Shown: positions 33,836 to 45,596, counted from the first letter of the stretch. The stretch is DNA of 64,000 nt from Scilla litardierei (GCA_030789695.1 CM061132.1:166123442-166187441); one strand, 5' to 3'. Numbers and translations: made by a program. The notes: generated by a model not told the origin, from the sequence alone.

Positions 33836-34512
33836 GGAGAAAATTGGCTAAATATTATGGGTCAACCATCCCTTTTAATTTCTACCACCCTAAAAAAGAC
33901 TAAAATACACACGTGCGTTCCCAAAGATTAAAACCCGTCCGCAGTGAGCGTATATTGGCGTATATTGGCGCAAATTGGCGCATATCTACGTCGATGCCGA
34001 ACTCCGATCACCCAGCTTCAAACCCCGTCCGCAGTTGCCCTTCGACGTCCACGGAGAAGCCAGCGTAGATATGCGCATATTAAAACCCGTCTGCAGTGAG
34101 CGTATATTGGGGCATATTGGCGCAAATTGGCGCAAATTGGCGCATATCTACGTCGATGCCGAACTCCGACCACCCCGCTTCAAAGCCCGTCCGCTGCTGC
34201 CCTCCGACGTCCACGGAGAAGCCAGACGCCGCTGCAATATGCGCATATCTACGCTGCTTCTACGTGGACGTCGGAGGGCAGCTGCGGACGGGCTTTGAAG
34301 CAGGGTAGTCGAAGTTCGGCATCAACGTAGATATGCGTCAATTTGCGCCAATATACGCCAATATACGCTCACTGCGGATGGGTTTTAATCTTTGGGAACG
34401 AACGTGGGTATTTTAGTCTTTTTTAGGGGGTGTGGTAAGCTAATAAAGTTTTTAAATAGGGTGGTAGAAATTAAAAGTGATTGTTGACACATGGTATTTA
34501 GCCAATTTTCTC
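33836..34512. mobile_element. Mutator-like foldback MITE (677 bp) at the paralogue's TATA box
   Basis: Terminal inverted repeats begin GGAGAAAATTGGCTAAATA on the left and GAGAAAATTGGCTAAATAC (reverse complement) on the right. The flanks are TAAATATG (33828-33835) and TAAATATTG (34513-34521), an approximately 9-bp duplication with one base lost. The intact F-box gene shows the unoccupied TAAATATTG at 27922-27930. The interior is a second, larger inverted structure: CCCGTCCGCAGTGAGCGTAT-like blocks and GGCGCAAATTGGCGCATATC blocks recur in both orientations, with a partial tandem duplication on the left side. No coding capacity. Confidence 0.85.
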
Positions 34513-34809
34513 TAAATATTGATTGAATCTCGAAAAAATAGGGGAATTCACATAAAAATACTCTAACGTTTGGGGGCGCTTTCATATTAATACCCTGAAC
34601 TTTTAAGTTGTACAAATTTAAACCCAAACGTTATACGCCGGTTTTAACTTGATAATTTTTTTTAATTTTCCGTCCAAATTACTGAAATTTGAACGATATA
34701 CCCCTCAACGTCAGTGTTCAGTAAATACCCTAACGTTTAATGTATATTTCATATTAATACCCACCTACCCCTACAGCTCCACCTGTTTTCGGTGGGGAAG
34801 GGGGCGGCG

Positions 34810-36540
34810 TGTTGAGTATTGGACTCCCCGGATTTGGTTTTGGATGATGAGCAAACATAAATATATTATGAACTAACAATTTGTGAGCACAGTTATGGAG
34901 ATCGTCGCCAAATTCATGTGAACATCCAAAGCGACGTCTCAAGACTTCTCAAAGCGCGTGATCGCATGCCTAAAGCTTCGTTGAAGCTTTTGTACCTTCT
35001 TTGAAGTCAAGAATGAAGATTGAAGCTTTGAAGACGGATCGTTAAGGTTTATTTCATAGTCTTTTAGCTTCGATCTATAGAATGTTAAGCCTTAAGTAAT
35101 TCTTACATTTCTATCTTCATAACGCTCATATCGTAGCTCTAGGATCTTTGTACAAGTTCATTCTAACTTCCTCGAAGCGTCGCGCTTCAATTCGGACTTG
35201 TATGTGCATGTTAGTTGGTACAAGAAGGAGTACTGACCGACTAGATGGTGATCTAGTCGGTCAGCAACTCTTCTTGGACCGACTAGTTTGATTCCTTAAT
35301 TTCTTGGACTTTACTGTTTACAGTTAGTCGGTCTACGTTGACTCACCGACCGACTAGTTTGTGAACTAGTCGGTCAGTGATGCTTCTTTGACCGACTAGT
35401 TGTGACTTACTGTTCATACTAAATTTCTCCTAAGCTACTGTTTATCGTTAGTCGGTCTAAGAACGTTTGGCGACCGACTAGTTGTTGATCTAGTCGGTCA
35501 ACATTTGTTCTTGGACCGACTAAATCATTTGTATTCAGACTATTTGTTTTTGACTCTTAGTCGGTCTAAGTTTACTGACCGACCGACTAGTTGTGAAACT
35601 AGTCGGTCAGAAAGTCTTCTTGGACCGACTAGTTATCTAGGTCTGAAATCTTCATCTGTTCACTGTTCACCTCTTAGTCGGTTCATGTTGTTTCACCGAC
35701 CGACTAGTTGATGAACTAGTCGGTCAGTGGTTGTTCTTTGACCGACTATTCTGCTTCAGATTTAGATCCGTTGGAGTTTTGAAAGCGACGTTTCTCTCTC
35801 CCCTTTTCTCTTGATCCTTTAAATACCTGAAGGGGTTATTTCATAGGATCCAAGGCTGCTATTTCAGAGTTCTATTGATTCAAAGAGAGAAGCTTTCAAC
35901 TCTCATCTTCAAGCTCTCCCATTCTCAAAGAATCTCTCCCTCACTCTTATTCCTCAAGAGAGATTCATTGATTGTGAGCCTTCCAAGCCAAAGGCTTGAT
36001 TCTAGGTCATCCATCTCATCCCTAGGCTTCCATTGCTGGTCATCTTCTTGAAGCTAGGGTTTGGTGACACTTCCTCCATCAAAATCCTCTTTGCCCTAAT
36101 TTGGTAAGAAATCTCAAGGCATATGTATTTTGTTGGTAAGCATTTCATTTCAGTTATATTTGAATTGTATACTCTCGGTTGTGAGAGGTTTTGCGTGATC
36201 CCGGGTTGTGGGAGTCACGGTCATCGATTGTAGATCGTTTGCACTTGTGAGGTTTTCGCAAGTGGTCATATTGGAAATCTTGAGTTAGGGTTTCTAACTC
36301 AAGTATCCGGAAGGGATCCGGGTGGTTGGGACGTAGGATCACCGGGAACAAGTCGGGGAGACTTGGGTGGATCCGAACCCATTAAACCTTTGTGTTTGCG
36401 TTTGCATTAATTCTTGATTGTAGTTATTCCGCATCGTTGTTTGTTAATTGCACGATAATTAGGAATAACACTCCTTATTATTTAAAAGTACTATTCACCC
36501 CCCCTCTAGTACATGTGCAGTAGCTTCCCAGGGCACTACA
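34810..36540 (+). mobile_element. 5' LTR of the Sirevirus-type element (1,731 bp)
   Basis: TGTTGAGTATTGG ... GGGCACTACA. Equal in length to the 3' LTR. Reading both, I found three single-base differences (first at 35094/43739). A TATA-like TTTAAATACC is at about 35818, just downstream of the palindrome cluster. Confidence 0.93.
35235..35756. repeat. Five GACCGACTAG...CTAGTCGGTC stem-loops
   Basis: Stem-loops start at 35235, 35348, 35472, 35581 and 35698 (spacing 109-124 bp), each with 9-10 bp arms and a short loop. Half-sites (TTAGTCGGTC, GGACCGACTA) lie between them in regular alternation. The same array is present in the 3' LTR at 43880-44401. Confidence 0.92.
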
Positions 36541-36542
36541 AT

Positions 36543-36555
36543 TGGTATCAGAGCC
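36543..36555 (+). other. Primer-binding site (initiator Met tRNA)
   Basis: TGGTATCAGAGCC two bases after the 5' LTR, complementary to the 3' end of plant initiator methionine tRNA. This is where minus-strand synthesis starts. Confidence 0.95.
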
Positions 36556-36590
36556 AAGTTTAAAGCTACACATAGCCAAAGTTCATAGCT

Positions 36591-38948
36591 ATGACGAACA
36601 ACGACTACAACGTCTTCAGGAACCGCGATGGAGCTTCTTCAGTTATGGAAGGACTATCCTCCGTCAGGCCTCCACACTTCAACGGTACCAACTACGGGTA
36701 CTGGAAATGCCGGATGCAAATTTTCCTCCGGAGCGCTTCACTATGGAGAGCCACCATGACGGAGTATGTCGAGCCTTCCGAAGAAAATTTCGCGAAGTGG
36801 ACTCCCGCGGAGGTCGCCGCGGAAGTAGCCAATGCCAAGGCAATGAATGCCTTGAATTGTGCGTTGGAGCCCGAGGACTTCAACAAGATATGCACATGTA
36901 AGAGTGCATATCAAATATGGAACCAACTCCTCATATTGCACGAAGGATCGAGTACGGTAAAAGATTCTAAACTCGTCGTTGCTAATAAAGAATTTGAGTT
37001 GTTTCATATGGAGCAGGGCGAAACCATGAAGAAATATTACGCTCGCTTCGTGGATATATCAAACGACTTGGAAGCTCTTAGGAAGGTCTATACCCAAAAG
37101 GAGAAAGTCGCGAAGATTATCGACGGTCTTCCATCATGTTGGCAAAAGCGTACCTTCGCCATCGAGGAAGGTAATGACATGAATAAATATACAGTCGTAC
37201 AACTAATGGGTACCTTGTTGTCCTACGAGGTACGCAAGGAAAGTAAGATCCGAATGAAGGAAAAGATGAAAGCATACTTGAAGCAAGATGAGCCAAAGAG
37301 AAAGGCGATTGCCTTCAAGGCCGCTCCATCTACCGATGATGAAGAATCGGAAGACGAATTGGACATGGAATCCATTGCCCGTATGGCAAGGAAGTTCGAT
37401 CGATTCCTCCGAGAAGGTATATCTTTGAATAAATCTAAAGTTAGTTCGACTAATGCTTCTACTCCCGTGTGTTATAAATGCAACAAGCCAGGACACATCA
37501 AACCGGATTGTCCTCTCTACAAACACAAGGAGAAGGGGAAAGCATCGAAGTACGACAAGTCGAGAAAGTACAAGAAAGGACTTGTTGGCACATTCACCGA
37601 CTCCGAAGAGGATTCCTCAAGTGGAGAGTCGGATGATGGAAGAGTGGAGAAAGCAAAACTTTGCTTCATGGCTAATGAGGCAAAAGATCGAAAGTCCTCC
37701 TTCGATGATAGCGAGGATGAAAGCGAGGATGGTAGCGAGGATGAAAGCGGAGAACCTACTATTGATGAAATGAGGTTAGCAAACCAAGAAATTTGGTCTA
37801 AATTTACTAAATTAGTAGATAGATATAATAAGACCAAAGATGAACTTGTTAGCCTCCAAACCTCTCCTAAGTCTACCATCACCAACAATGACACTATTGT
37901 TGAGACACTCGCCAATGAGAAAGCAAGTTTGCTTACTCATAATGGCTTGTTGAGAAATGAGGTGAAGAACATCAAATCTCAACTTGAGCATGTTCATTTT
38001 GAGAAATCGGATGAACACAAGATGGCGGATTTGACGTCTCAAAACTCAACCTTGAGTTTTGAGAATAAGAATCTCAAATCTCGTGTTTATGCACTCACAT
38101 CACACGTATCCACTTTGGATGCTTCGATGCATTCTCTCAAAGAGAAGTATGAGTGCACGTTAGGCCGTATCAATGATTTCAATAAAGGTAAGGGCCATTT
38201 GGATAATATCCTAAATGACTTACTTCCGGCCAAACACCACATTGGCTTGGGGTATAAGATGGGAGACTCGTCCAAATCGCCTACCACCTTTGTTAGGCCG
38301 ACATCCGATGCCTCGACGAGTGGGAGCAAACACCCCGTTGGTAGTTTTCCTGCCAATAGTGCTTCCACTTCGTACACACCCCCGATTGGAAAGAAACCCA
38401 CTCTGGGTAGACCTCCAAAGAGGGGTCATGCATTTTTGTACTCTCATGCTATGCCACGTAGGAACACACATCCTACTCCACCGGTGCATGCAAATATTAA
38501 TGATAATTTTTATGCTCCACACCCACGAGCACGTGCTAACACTCATATGAGACACCCACGTGCACGTAATCATGCTCATGCACATCCTAATGCTTATGTT
38601 CAAACATCTCATCCACATGTGCATGCCTACTCTCATAATCATCCTCATGCATACACACCTCATGCTTATCCACGTATGAATGCTACACCACATCATGGAT
38701 CTCATGCTCATCATAATGCTATTGCTAGATCTCATGCTCCTAGGCCACATGCACCACATAGAAATCAACCTTTTGTGCATGCAACCACTAGGAAGAGGAT
38801 TCCCAAAATGTACACTATTTGGGGTCCCAAGAACACTAGCGATGACGCGATGAATGTTTATGTGAAATCATATATTAATGATGTTATTTTGAATGATGAT
38901 TATGTTGGAAAGTCAAGTTCCTCTTGGACTTGGTTTCCGAAGGGTTAG
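36591..38948 (+). CDS. gag: Sirevirus-type Gag, 785 aa, without pol
   Basis: Start ATG 36591, 35 bp after the primer site. N-terminus with the copia Gag region (PPHFNGTNYGYWKCRMQIFL at about residues 24-43; YARFVDISNDLEALRKVY at about 149-166), a CCHC knuckle (CYKCNKPGHIKPDC) at about 294-307, acidic and serine-rich stretches, and a predicted coiled coil of about 150 residues (about 400-540). Then comes a histidine-rich tail (about 620-735) with dozens of His residues in HAHAHPNAY-like repeats. It ends SSSWTWFPKG. In autonomous Sireviruses the Gag region leads into protease and the rest of pol; here a stop ends it and no pol follows. Virus-like particle formation is the expected role. The frame is intact over its whole length. 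Confidence 0.9.
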   Translation: MTNNDYNVFRNRDGASSVMEGLSSVRPPHFNGTNYGYWKCRMQIFLRSASLWRATMTEYVEPSEENFAKWTPAEVAAEVANAKAMNALNCALEPEDFNKICTCKSAYQIWNQLLILHEGSSTVKDSKLVVANKEFELFHMEQGETMKKYYARFVDISNDLEALRKVYTQKEKVAKIIDGLPSCWQKRTFAIEEGNDMNKYTVVQLMGTLLSYEVRKESKIRMKEKMKAYLKQDEPKRKAIAFKAAPSTDDEESEDELDMESIARMARKFDRFLREGISLNKSKVSSTNASTPVCYKCNKPGHIKPDCPLYKHKEKGKASKYDKSRKYKKGLVGTFTDSEEDSSSGESDDGRVEKAKLCFMANEAKDRKSSFDDSEDESEDGSEDESGEPTIDEMRLANQEIWSKFTKLVDRYNKTKDELVSLQTSPKSTITNNDTIVETLANEKASLLTHNGLLRNEVKNIKSQLEHVHFEKSDEHKMADLTSQNSTLSFENKNLKSRVYALTSHVSTLDASMHSLKEKYECTLGRINDFNKGKGHLDNILNDLLPAKHHIGLGYKMGDSSKSPTTFVRPTSDASTSGSKHPVGSFPANSASTSYTPPIGKKPTLGRPPKRGHAFLYSHAMPRRNTHPTPPVHANINDNFYAPHPRARANTHMRHPRARNHAHAHPNAYVQTSHPHVHAYSHNHPHAYTPHAYPRMNATPHHGSHAHHNAIARSHAPRPHAPHRNQPFVHATTRKRIPKMYTIWGPKNTSDDAMNVYVKSYINDVILNDDYVGKSSSSWTWFPKG

Positions 38949-39013
38949 TTCCTTTAACCTTTCAATGCTTGGTACCATGAGCTTATGATCATGTTATGGG
39001 TACCAAGGCATTT

Positions 39014-42000
39014 TGTAACGACCCGCTCTCGGGGGCCCGTTACTTATTTGGTTTATTCGCAGGTTCCGCAGTTTACCAGTGAAATCAGCATAGCCACAAC
39101 TCAGAGATGTATCACAATACTCAAACCAGCGTACAAACATTATTACAGTCCAAGTTAAAGTACAACAACAACCAGCACACTCTCTCACAAATACATAAGG
39201 AAGTACTGAAAAGAAGAGCGGAAAAGTAAATACACAGTACAACACACACACCAACAGAAAAGTAGCTAAAACTCTGCAGCCTCTGGGTCAATGTGGGCTC
39301 CTCGATCTCTGGGGCAATTTCCTCGATCAGGTCTTCGTCTGCCGGTGCCATAAATGGAACCGAAGGTAAGTCACAACAATTCTAGTGATAGAAAAAGAGG
39401 AGTGCACAAATATGGAGCAGTCTATAGTAAACAAGTGCGGAAAGTAAAGTAGGGACAGACAAGCATGCAAGTGCGATAAGTAAAGTACATCTGTCAAGCA
39501 TGCAAGGGTGACAAGTAAAGTAAAGGTGACCGAGCAATGACAATAGCAATAACCATGACGATATCAATGACAATAGCAATAGGGAGAGTAATTGTGTCTA
39601 GCCTAGTCCGTGACTTATAATGCGGGGTGCAATGAGCAACCAAGAGGCCACCTCTTACCACGGGTGCTACCCGGGCGAACTATGCTATGAATACTATGAA
39701 TACTATGCAATAATCTGTGATCTGTGATGGTTGTCACCGGCTACTATGATGGGTTGCTAGAACCCGCACGGTGACAACAAAGGCTGGACTAGTCGCTCCC
39801 GCACCCTCGCTATTATAAGTTACCCCAAAACCCAGTGTCTGTGCAGGTTACCGTACTTTGCAATTTTACCAGTCATTTACTGTTCTTACATTTCCAATTA
39901 CAATCTTTCTGTCAAGCAATGTCAATAATCTGTTCAGGTCAATAACTGTTCCGAGACTAGGTGTCAAATCCTATGTTCATACGAGTACACTATCTATATT
40001 TCTAAGGGTAGAATTTACTGTGACTTACTATCTTCGAGGTGGTGGTAGTGATCCAGGACTGGATCTAGGGTCGATGCACGAGATTTGCTACCTGTAAACA
40101 CAAGAGATAACTAGTTAGAGAATACCCTATTTTCTTATTTATTTAAGTTGAGTGTCTGATTTTAAAACTGGTTAAAACGGCGATGAAAAGGGTCCTAAAT
40201 TTTTATATAGACTATATATGATAAAAATAGTTTTACTGCAAGAGGGAATATTTTTCTGAAGTCTATAATAATTTTTATAATTTTTAGAAACTCAAAACTA
40301 GCTTAAAAACCCAAATTATTTAAGTGACGCGTATCTTCCGTAAATTGTTCCGGGAGCAATCCTAGTCGGAATTACTCGAATAAACAGTCAAAATGACCGT
40401 CTCGAAGTTTACTTTCACATATAATTTTCTCACATATTATTGTGAGTGAAAACAGCGAGTTATGATTTTTAGAACGAATTATACGTATTTAAATTTTAGG
40501 TTCAAAAAAACGATTTTGGGAAAAGTAGGCGTCTGCTCGCAGTGAGACTAGCGCCATTGGGTCCGGAATATCGTTTCTGATTTTCTGGAGCTATCCCCAC
40601 ATTTTTCTGGGGTCCTAGATTTCAAGTTATGGGTTTAAAACCATTTAACCCATTTAATAATTATTAAAAATCAGAAATTCGAAAATACTTTCGAATTTAC
40701 GAGATTGCCATCGCCCATACCCTTCGCTGCTTCGTGTTCGAACGCCGGAGGGGGCTTTTCTCGCGGCGGCGGTGGGCGAGTGGGTCGGCGGCGGAGAGGA
40801 GGTGACTCGGGGGGAGGGGCGACGGCGAAGCGGCGGCGGCGACTCGCGGAGGCGGCGGTGGCGGGGGCCGTCGAGGTGGAGCAACGGCGGAGCAGCGAGG
40901 AACGGCGGGGGTCGACGTTCTTGCGGCGGTGCACCTCCGGGGAACGGCGGAAGCGGAGGCGGGCTCCGGGGCTGCTCAGATCGGCGTCAGCAGCGTTGCA
41001 CAGGGAGAAGGAGCGCGGACTGGGTTCGTCTGGGCGGCGCCTCGTCGGAGTATAGGGGCGGAGGGCGAACGGCTCCGGTGGGAGGTCGGGGGCAGGGGGC
41101 TGCTGCGGAGCGTCGGAAGGTGGGGGTTGCTGTGGCGAGGTCGGAGGGGATCGCTGCGGGCTGTTGGGAGCGACGGCGGGGCGAGCTCCGAGGCGGCTTG
41201 TGGGCGGTCGTTGCGACGGTGAAGGGCGCTCGTCGGAGGTCGTTGGGGTGGAGAACGGCGGAGGCTCGAGCTGCTGGCGATGGCGTGATCGATGGGTCGA
41301 GGCTGCTGTGAGCCTGGGTTCGAGAGATGAGGGTGAGGGCTCATGTGTATGTGGGTTCGAAAAATCAATGGGAGAGGGTTCACTCGAATAAGAGATGGGT
41401 TCGGTTGCCTGAGGGTTGGCTTTGAACAAGAATAAGAAAGAGAGAGGGTTTGAGATCGAAAGTGAGAGAGAGAGAGAGAGAGAGAGCTGCGTGTGTGCTG
41501 CTAACGGAGAAGGGGGAAGTTGATATATAAGTATAAGATAGTCAATAATAATAATATAACAATTAATGGTGACATTATTCAGATCCAAAGCAGTTGGATC
41601 TGACCAACTAAAGGAGGTGGTTTAAGGTGGGTAGATCTAGAGTAATGATTAGGGGTAAGAGTAATTAGATAACAGTAATTAGTAAAGGTAAAAGATCATT
41701 AGTGAAAGTAATTAGCAAAATACAAAAGACTTAAAATTACGGTTCTGCCCCTGATATAAAACGTGTCCGGAAAATTACGGAAACATACCCACGGGATCGT
41801 ATCGACGCGAGGATCGCAAATACAAGATCCGTTCTGGGATTTGAGCTACGGAAGTACATGTTTTTGGCCAAAACGTTTAGAAAGCGGGTTTGCGGGTTCT
41901 AGGCTGAAACGATATCCGAAAATTCTGAAATTAATGTGGGAAGCCCTAAATGATACTAGGATGTTACTGTAGAAGTTTGAAAACGTTTTGAAAACGTTTG

Positions 42001-42250
42001 AATAGAAAATAAATTCGTCGAATCAAAACGGTAATTTTGGAAGATGAATTTTAACAGGAATGTTTTGGGCATTTGCGGAAATCTGAAATTGCTGAAATAC
42101 AATATAATCAGTCTAGTGCTCTAAAATATTTTTATAAGAATTTTTGAAATCAGTTTTGTTAGAAAATTCTTGACTGACGTTAATAAATTAACATTTTTAA
42201 AATACGTAAAAATACGTGAAGTGAAGTGTTGAAAATTTCCGGTCGTTACA
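39014..42250 (-). mobile_element. Solo LTR A (3,237 bp), chromovirus-like, inside the Sirevirus
   Basis: Ends TGTAACGACC and GGTCGTTACA, with CATTT on both sides (39009-39013 and 42251-42255). Orientation is minus relative to solo LTRs B and C, with which it shares sequence along its length. The TGTAAC...GTTACA ends with a 5-bp duplication fit Del/Tekay-type gypsy LTRs. On its minus strand it has a (CT)n tract (about 41466-41488), a GC-rich core (40700-41300), donor GTATGG at 40720, acceptor TTTACAG before 40091 and donor GTAAGTCA at 40028. The frames that are open in the GC-rich core are not conserved with B and C and are not called genes. Confidence 0.9.
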
Positions 42251-42255
42251 CATTT

Positions 42256-43454
42256 GTTTATAAAATTGATTTTGATTACATTAACTCATGGGTTACAATT
42301 ATTTTAATTTCGTATTTCAAATTTGTTGTCTAACCCATTGGATCCAAAAGGATTTTTGGATACCAAAATGAAGTTTTCTAGGTTCAATCCACCGTGGGAT
42401 ACCAACCCTACCAACTCCTCGTTTTGCGAAGACTTTCATTCAAACGGAGTTGACGGTGTTTAGGTAACGCACCAATGTAGGGGGAGCTTAATGTTGTAAG
42501 TATGATATTACATTTGGTATCCATGAGGGTTGAATGCATGCTTGGTTAAAATCTATTTCTTTACATTGGTATCATTTTGTTTCTCCTAGCATGATAGAAT
42601 TGTGAATGCCATGAATGCTTTGAAATTCATATCTATTTTTGGCATGACATGTTTTAAAAAGTTATAATGATAATTTTCGTATTACTTTTATCACATTGTC
42701 ACTTCTCATCGCACACTTCACTTAGTTTTGATGTGCTTTTACTTTATGTTCATTTTTGATCGATATTGTGTCATTTGATATTCTATGATGTGCACCACTC
42801 TTCTGATGGTTCATTACTTTGTGCACATTTTATGTATGTCTCTGATATTGATTTCGTCGCTCAACGATTTATTTTGATTCAATAGCTTTAGTTGTATGAA
42901 AACATAGAATTGTTTTCCATGCACTAAAATAGCTATATATGTTGATATTGGAGAGTAAATTCATTTCTTCAATAAGTGAATTTACATTTGATATTTTGAT
43001 GATTTAAGTTTTCGATTTTCGACTATGATCTCATTGAATCGCTTTGGTTCTACTCGAATTTTATTTTGGTGTCATATGAAACATGGTCGTATTCTTAGAC
43101 TCACATGCTTAATGAATTATTTGGCCATGATCTATTCTCTTTGATTTCCTCCCGCTCTTTTTGGATTATGCCAAAGGGGGAGAGATATATAATAATGACA
43201 TGTGCTAAATGATACCATGAATCTAATTTGATATGTTGGATTCAGAGGGAGTTAAGATATAAAAATGGATTACAAATCCTAAATCTCAAATATTGGATTT
43301 GATTTTTTACTTTCCTCGTCTGCTTGATGTATGTGCTTATTATTTCATATGGAACTAATGTGTCATCAATGCAGGGGGAGTAAGTATATTCCATTTAGTT
43401 CATTATTTTTTATTATTATTTATGTTGGTTTGTCATCACCAAAAAGGGGGAGAA
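42256..43454 (+). other. 3' non-coding region of the Sirevirus with four polypurine tracts
   Basis: No gene. GGGGGAG-type tracts occur at 42479 (TAGGGGGAG), 43171 (CAAAGGGGGAGAG), 43371 (GCAGGGGGAG) and 43441 (AAAAAGGGGGAGAA). The last directly precedes the 3' LTR. Multiple polypurine tracts are a described feature of Sireviruses. Confidence 0.8.
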
Positions 43455-45185
43455 TGTTGAGTATTGGACTCCCCGGATTTGGTTTTGGATGATGAGCAAA
43501 CATAAATATATTATGAACTAACAATTTGTGAGCACAGTTATGGAGATCGTCGCCAAATTCATGTGAACATCCAAAGCGACGTCTCAAGACTTCTCAAAGC
43601 GCGTGATCGCATGCCTAAAGCTTCGTTGAAGCTTTTGTACCTTCTTTGAAGTCAAGAATGAAGATTGAAGCTTTGAAGACGGATCGTTAAGGTTTATTTC
43701 ATAGTCTTTTAGCTTCGATCTATAGAATGTTAAGCCTTGAGTAATTCTTACATTTCTATCTTCATAACGCTCATATCGTAGCTCTAGGATCTTTGTATAA
43801 GTTCATTCTAACTTCCTCGAAGCGTCGCGCTTCAATTCGGACTTGTATGTGCATGTTAGTTGGTACAAGAAGGAGTACTGACCGACTAGATGGTGATCTA
43901 GTCGGTCAGCAACTCTTCTTGGACCGACTAGTTTGATTCCTTAATTTCTTGGACTTTACTGTTTACAGTTAGTCGGTCTACGTTGACTCACCGACCGACT
44001 AGTTTGTGAACTAGTCGGTCAGTGATGCTTCTTTGACCGACTAGTTGTGACTTACTGTTCATACTAAATTTCTCCTAAGCTACTGTTTATCGTTAGTCGG
44101 TCTAAGAACGTTTGGCGACCGACTAGTTGTTGATCTAGTCGGTCAACATTTGTTCTTGGACCGACTAAATCATTTGTATTCAGACTATTTGTTTTTGACT
44201 CTTAGTCGGTCTAAGTTTACTGACCGACCGACTAGTTGTGAAACTAGTCGGTCAGAAAGTCTTCTTGGACCGACTAGTTATCTAGGTCTGAAATCTTCAT
44301 CTGTTCACTGTTCACCTCTTAGTCGGTTCATGTTGTTTCACCGACCGACTAGTTGATGAACTAGTCGGTCAGTGGTTGTTCTTTGACCGACTATTCTGCT
44401 TCAGATTTAGATCCGTTGGAGTTTTGAAAGCGACGTTTCTCTCTCCCCTTTTCTCTTGATCCTTTAAATACCTGAAGGGGTTATTTCATAGGATCCAAGG
44501 CTGCTATTTCAGAGTTCTATTGATTCAAAGAGAGAAGCTTTCAACTCTCATCTTCAAGCTCTCCCATTCTCAAAGAATCTCTCCCTCACTCTTATTCCTC
44601 AAGAGAGATTCATTGATTGTGAGCCTTCCAAGCCAAAGGCTTGATTCTAGGTCATCCATCTCATCCCTAGGCTTCCATTGCTGGTCATCTTCTTGAAGCT
44701 AGGGTTTGGTGACACTTCCTCCATCAAAATCCTCTTTGCCCTAATTTGGTAAGAAATCTCAAGGCATATGTATTTTGTTGGTAAGCATTTCATTTCAGTT
44801 ATATTTGAATTGTATACTCTCGGTTGTGAGAGGTTTTGCGTGATCCCGGGTTGTGGGAGTCACGGTCATCGATTGTAGATCGTTTGCACTTGTGAGGTTT
44901 TCGCAAGTGGTCATATTGGAAATCTTGAGTTAGGGTTTCTAACTCAAGTATCCGGAAGGGATCCGGGTGGTTGGGACGTAGGATCACCGGGAACAAGTCG
45001 GGGAGACTTGGGTGGATCCGAACCCATTAAACCTTTGTGTTTGCGTTTGCATTTATTCTTGATTGTAGTTATTCCGCATCGTTGTTTGTTAATTGCACGA
45101 TAATTAGGAATAACACTCCTTATTATTTAAAAGTACTATTCACCCCCCCTCTAGTACATGTGCAGTAGCTTCCCAGGGCACTACA
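43455..45185 (+). mobile_element. 3' LTR of the Sirevirus-type element (1,731 bp)
   Basis: Begins TGTTGAGTATTGG after the last polypurine tract, ends GGGCACTACA at 45185, and is followed by the target duplication CGGCG. Nearly identical to 34810-36540, including the five stem-loops. Confidence 0.93.
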
Positions 45186-45337
45186 CGGCGCCCCCCTCCC
45201 CCTCTGCCTCAGTCGGGGGGCCTCCCTCCCACTGCCTCCCCCTATTTTCTGGGGAGAGGGGGCGCCGTCCCCTCCGCCTCAGTCGTGGAGGAGGAAGGGG
45301 GCCGCACCCTATTTTCGGGGGGAGGGGGCACCACCCC
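45186..45337. repeat. GC-rich minisatellite, middle segment
   Basis: Contains CCTCAGTCGTGGAGGAGGA and CCCCTATTTTCGGGGGGAGG phrases shared with 54822-55245. It is the piece of the foldback element's core left between the two retrotransposon insertions. Confidence 0.85.
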
Positions 45338-45596
45338 TGATTGACTGCGAGACGTGCACAATCGAAGTAGGATGCACACGTTCACCTCCCAAGCGTAGGA
45401 GTGTCAATGCAATAAAAATAACCGGTGAGTACCTGGTCGGATCACAGGGACAAGTCGTTCTACGTTCACAAGTTTGATTGATAAAGAAAAATAATAGTGT
45501 GATGCAACAATCTCAATTAACGGTGGATGGAAGGGGAAAAAGTGATGTAAAACCAAAAAAAATCTATCCTCAGTGGCTAGGGTTAGTGTAACGGCC

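Larger units (their letters stand above)
34810..45185 (+). mobile_element. Gag-only Sirevirus-type Ty1/copia element, full length
   Basis: Two 1,731-bp LTRs, a primer site, a 785-codon gag and polypurine tracts, flanked by CGGCG on both sides (34805-34809 and 45186-45190). After subtracting the inserted solo LTR (39014-42250) the internal region is only about 3.7 kb and contains no protease, integrase, reverse transcriptase or RNase H. It is therefore a non-autonomous derivative that must rely on a related Sirevirus. LTR palindromes, multiple polypurine tracts and a gag with a long coiled-coil tail are Sirevirus traits. Confidence 0.92.

Noticed and set aside
35235..35756. CRISPR-like array (regular palindromes with spacers)
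   Set aside because: The spacers are part of an LTR, are identical in the second LTR and are not unique; the host is a plant. This is a retrotransposon LTR palindrome cluster.
36543..36555. Possible tRNA remnant
   Set aside because: Only the 13-nt complement of the initiator tRNA 3' end is present, directly after the LTR: a primer-binding site, not a tRNA gene.
40671..41588. 305-codon Pro/Ser-rich open frame (minus strand) in solo LTR A, and similar long frames in B (46504-46842) and C (60126-60863)
   Set aside because: They fall in the GC-rich core, where stops are rare in every phase. The predicted proteins are not conserved among the three LTRs, and several overlapping frames on both strands are equally open.
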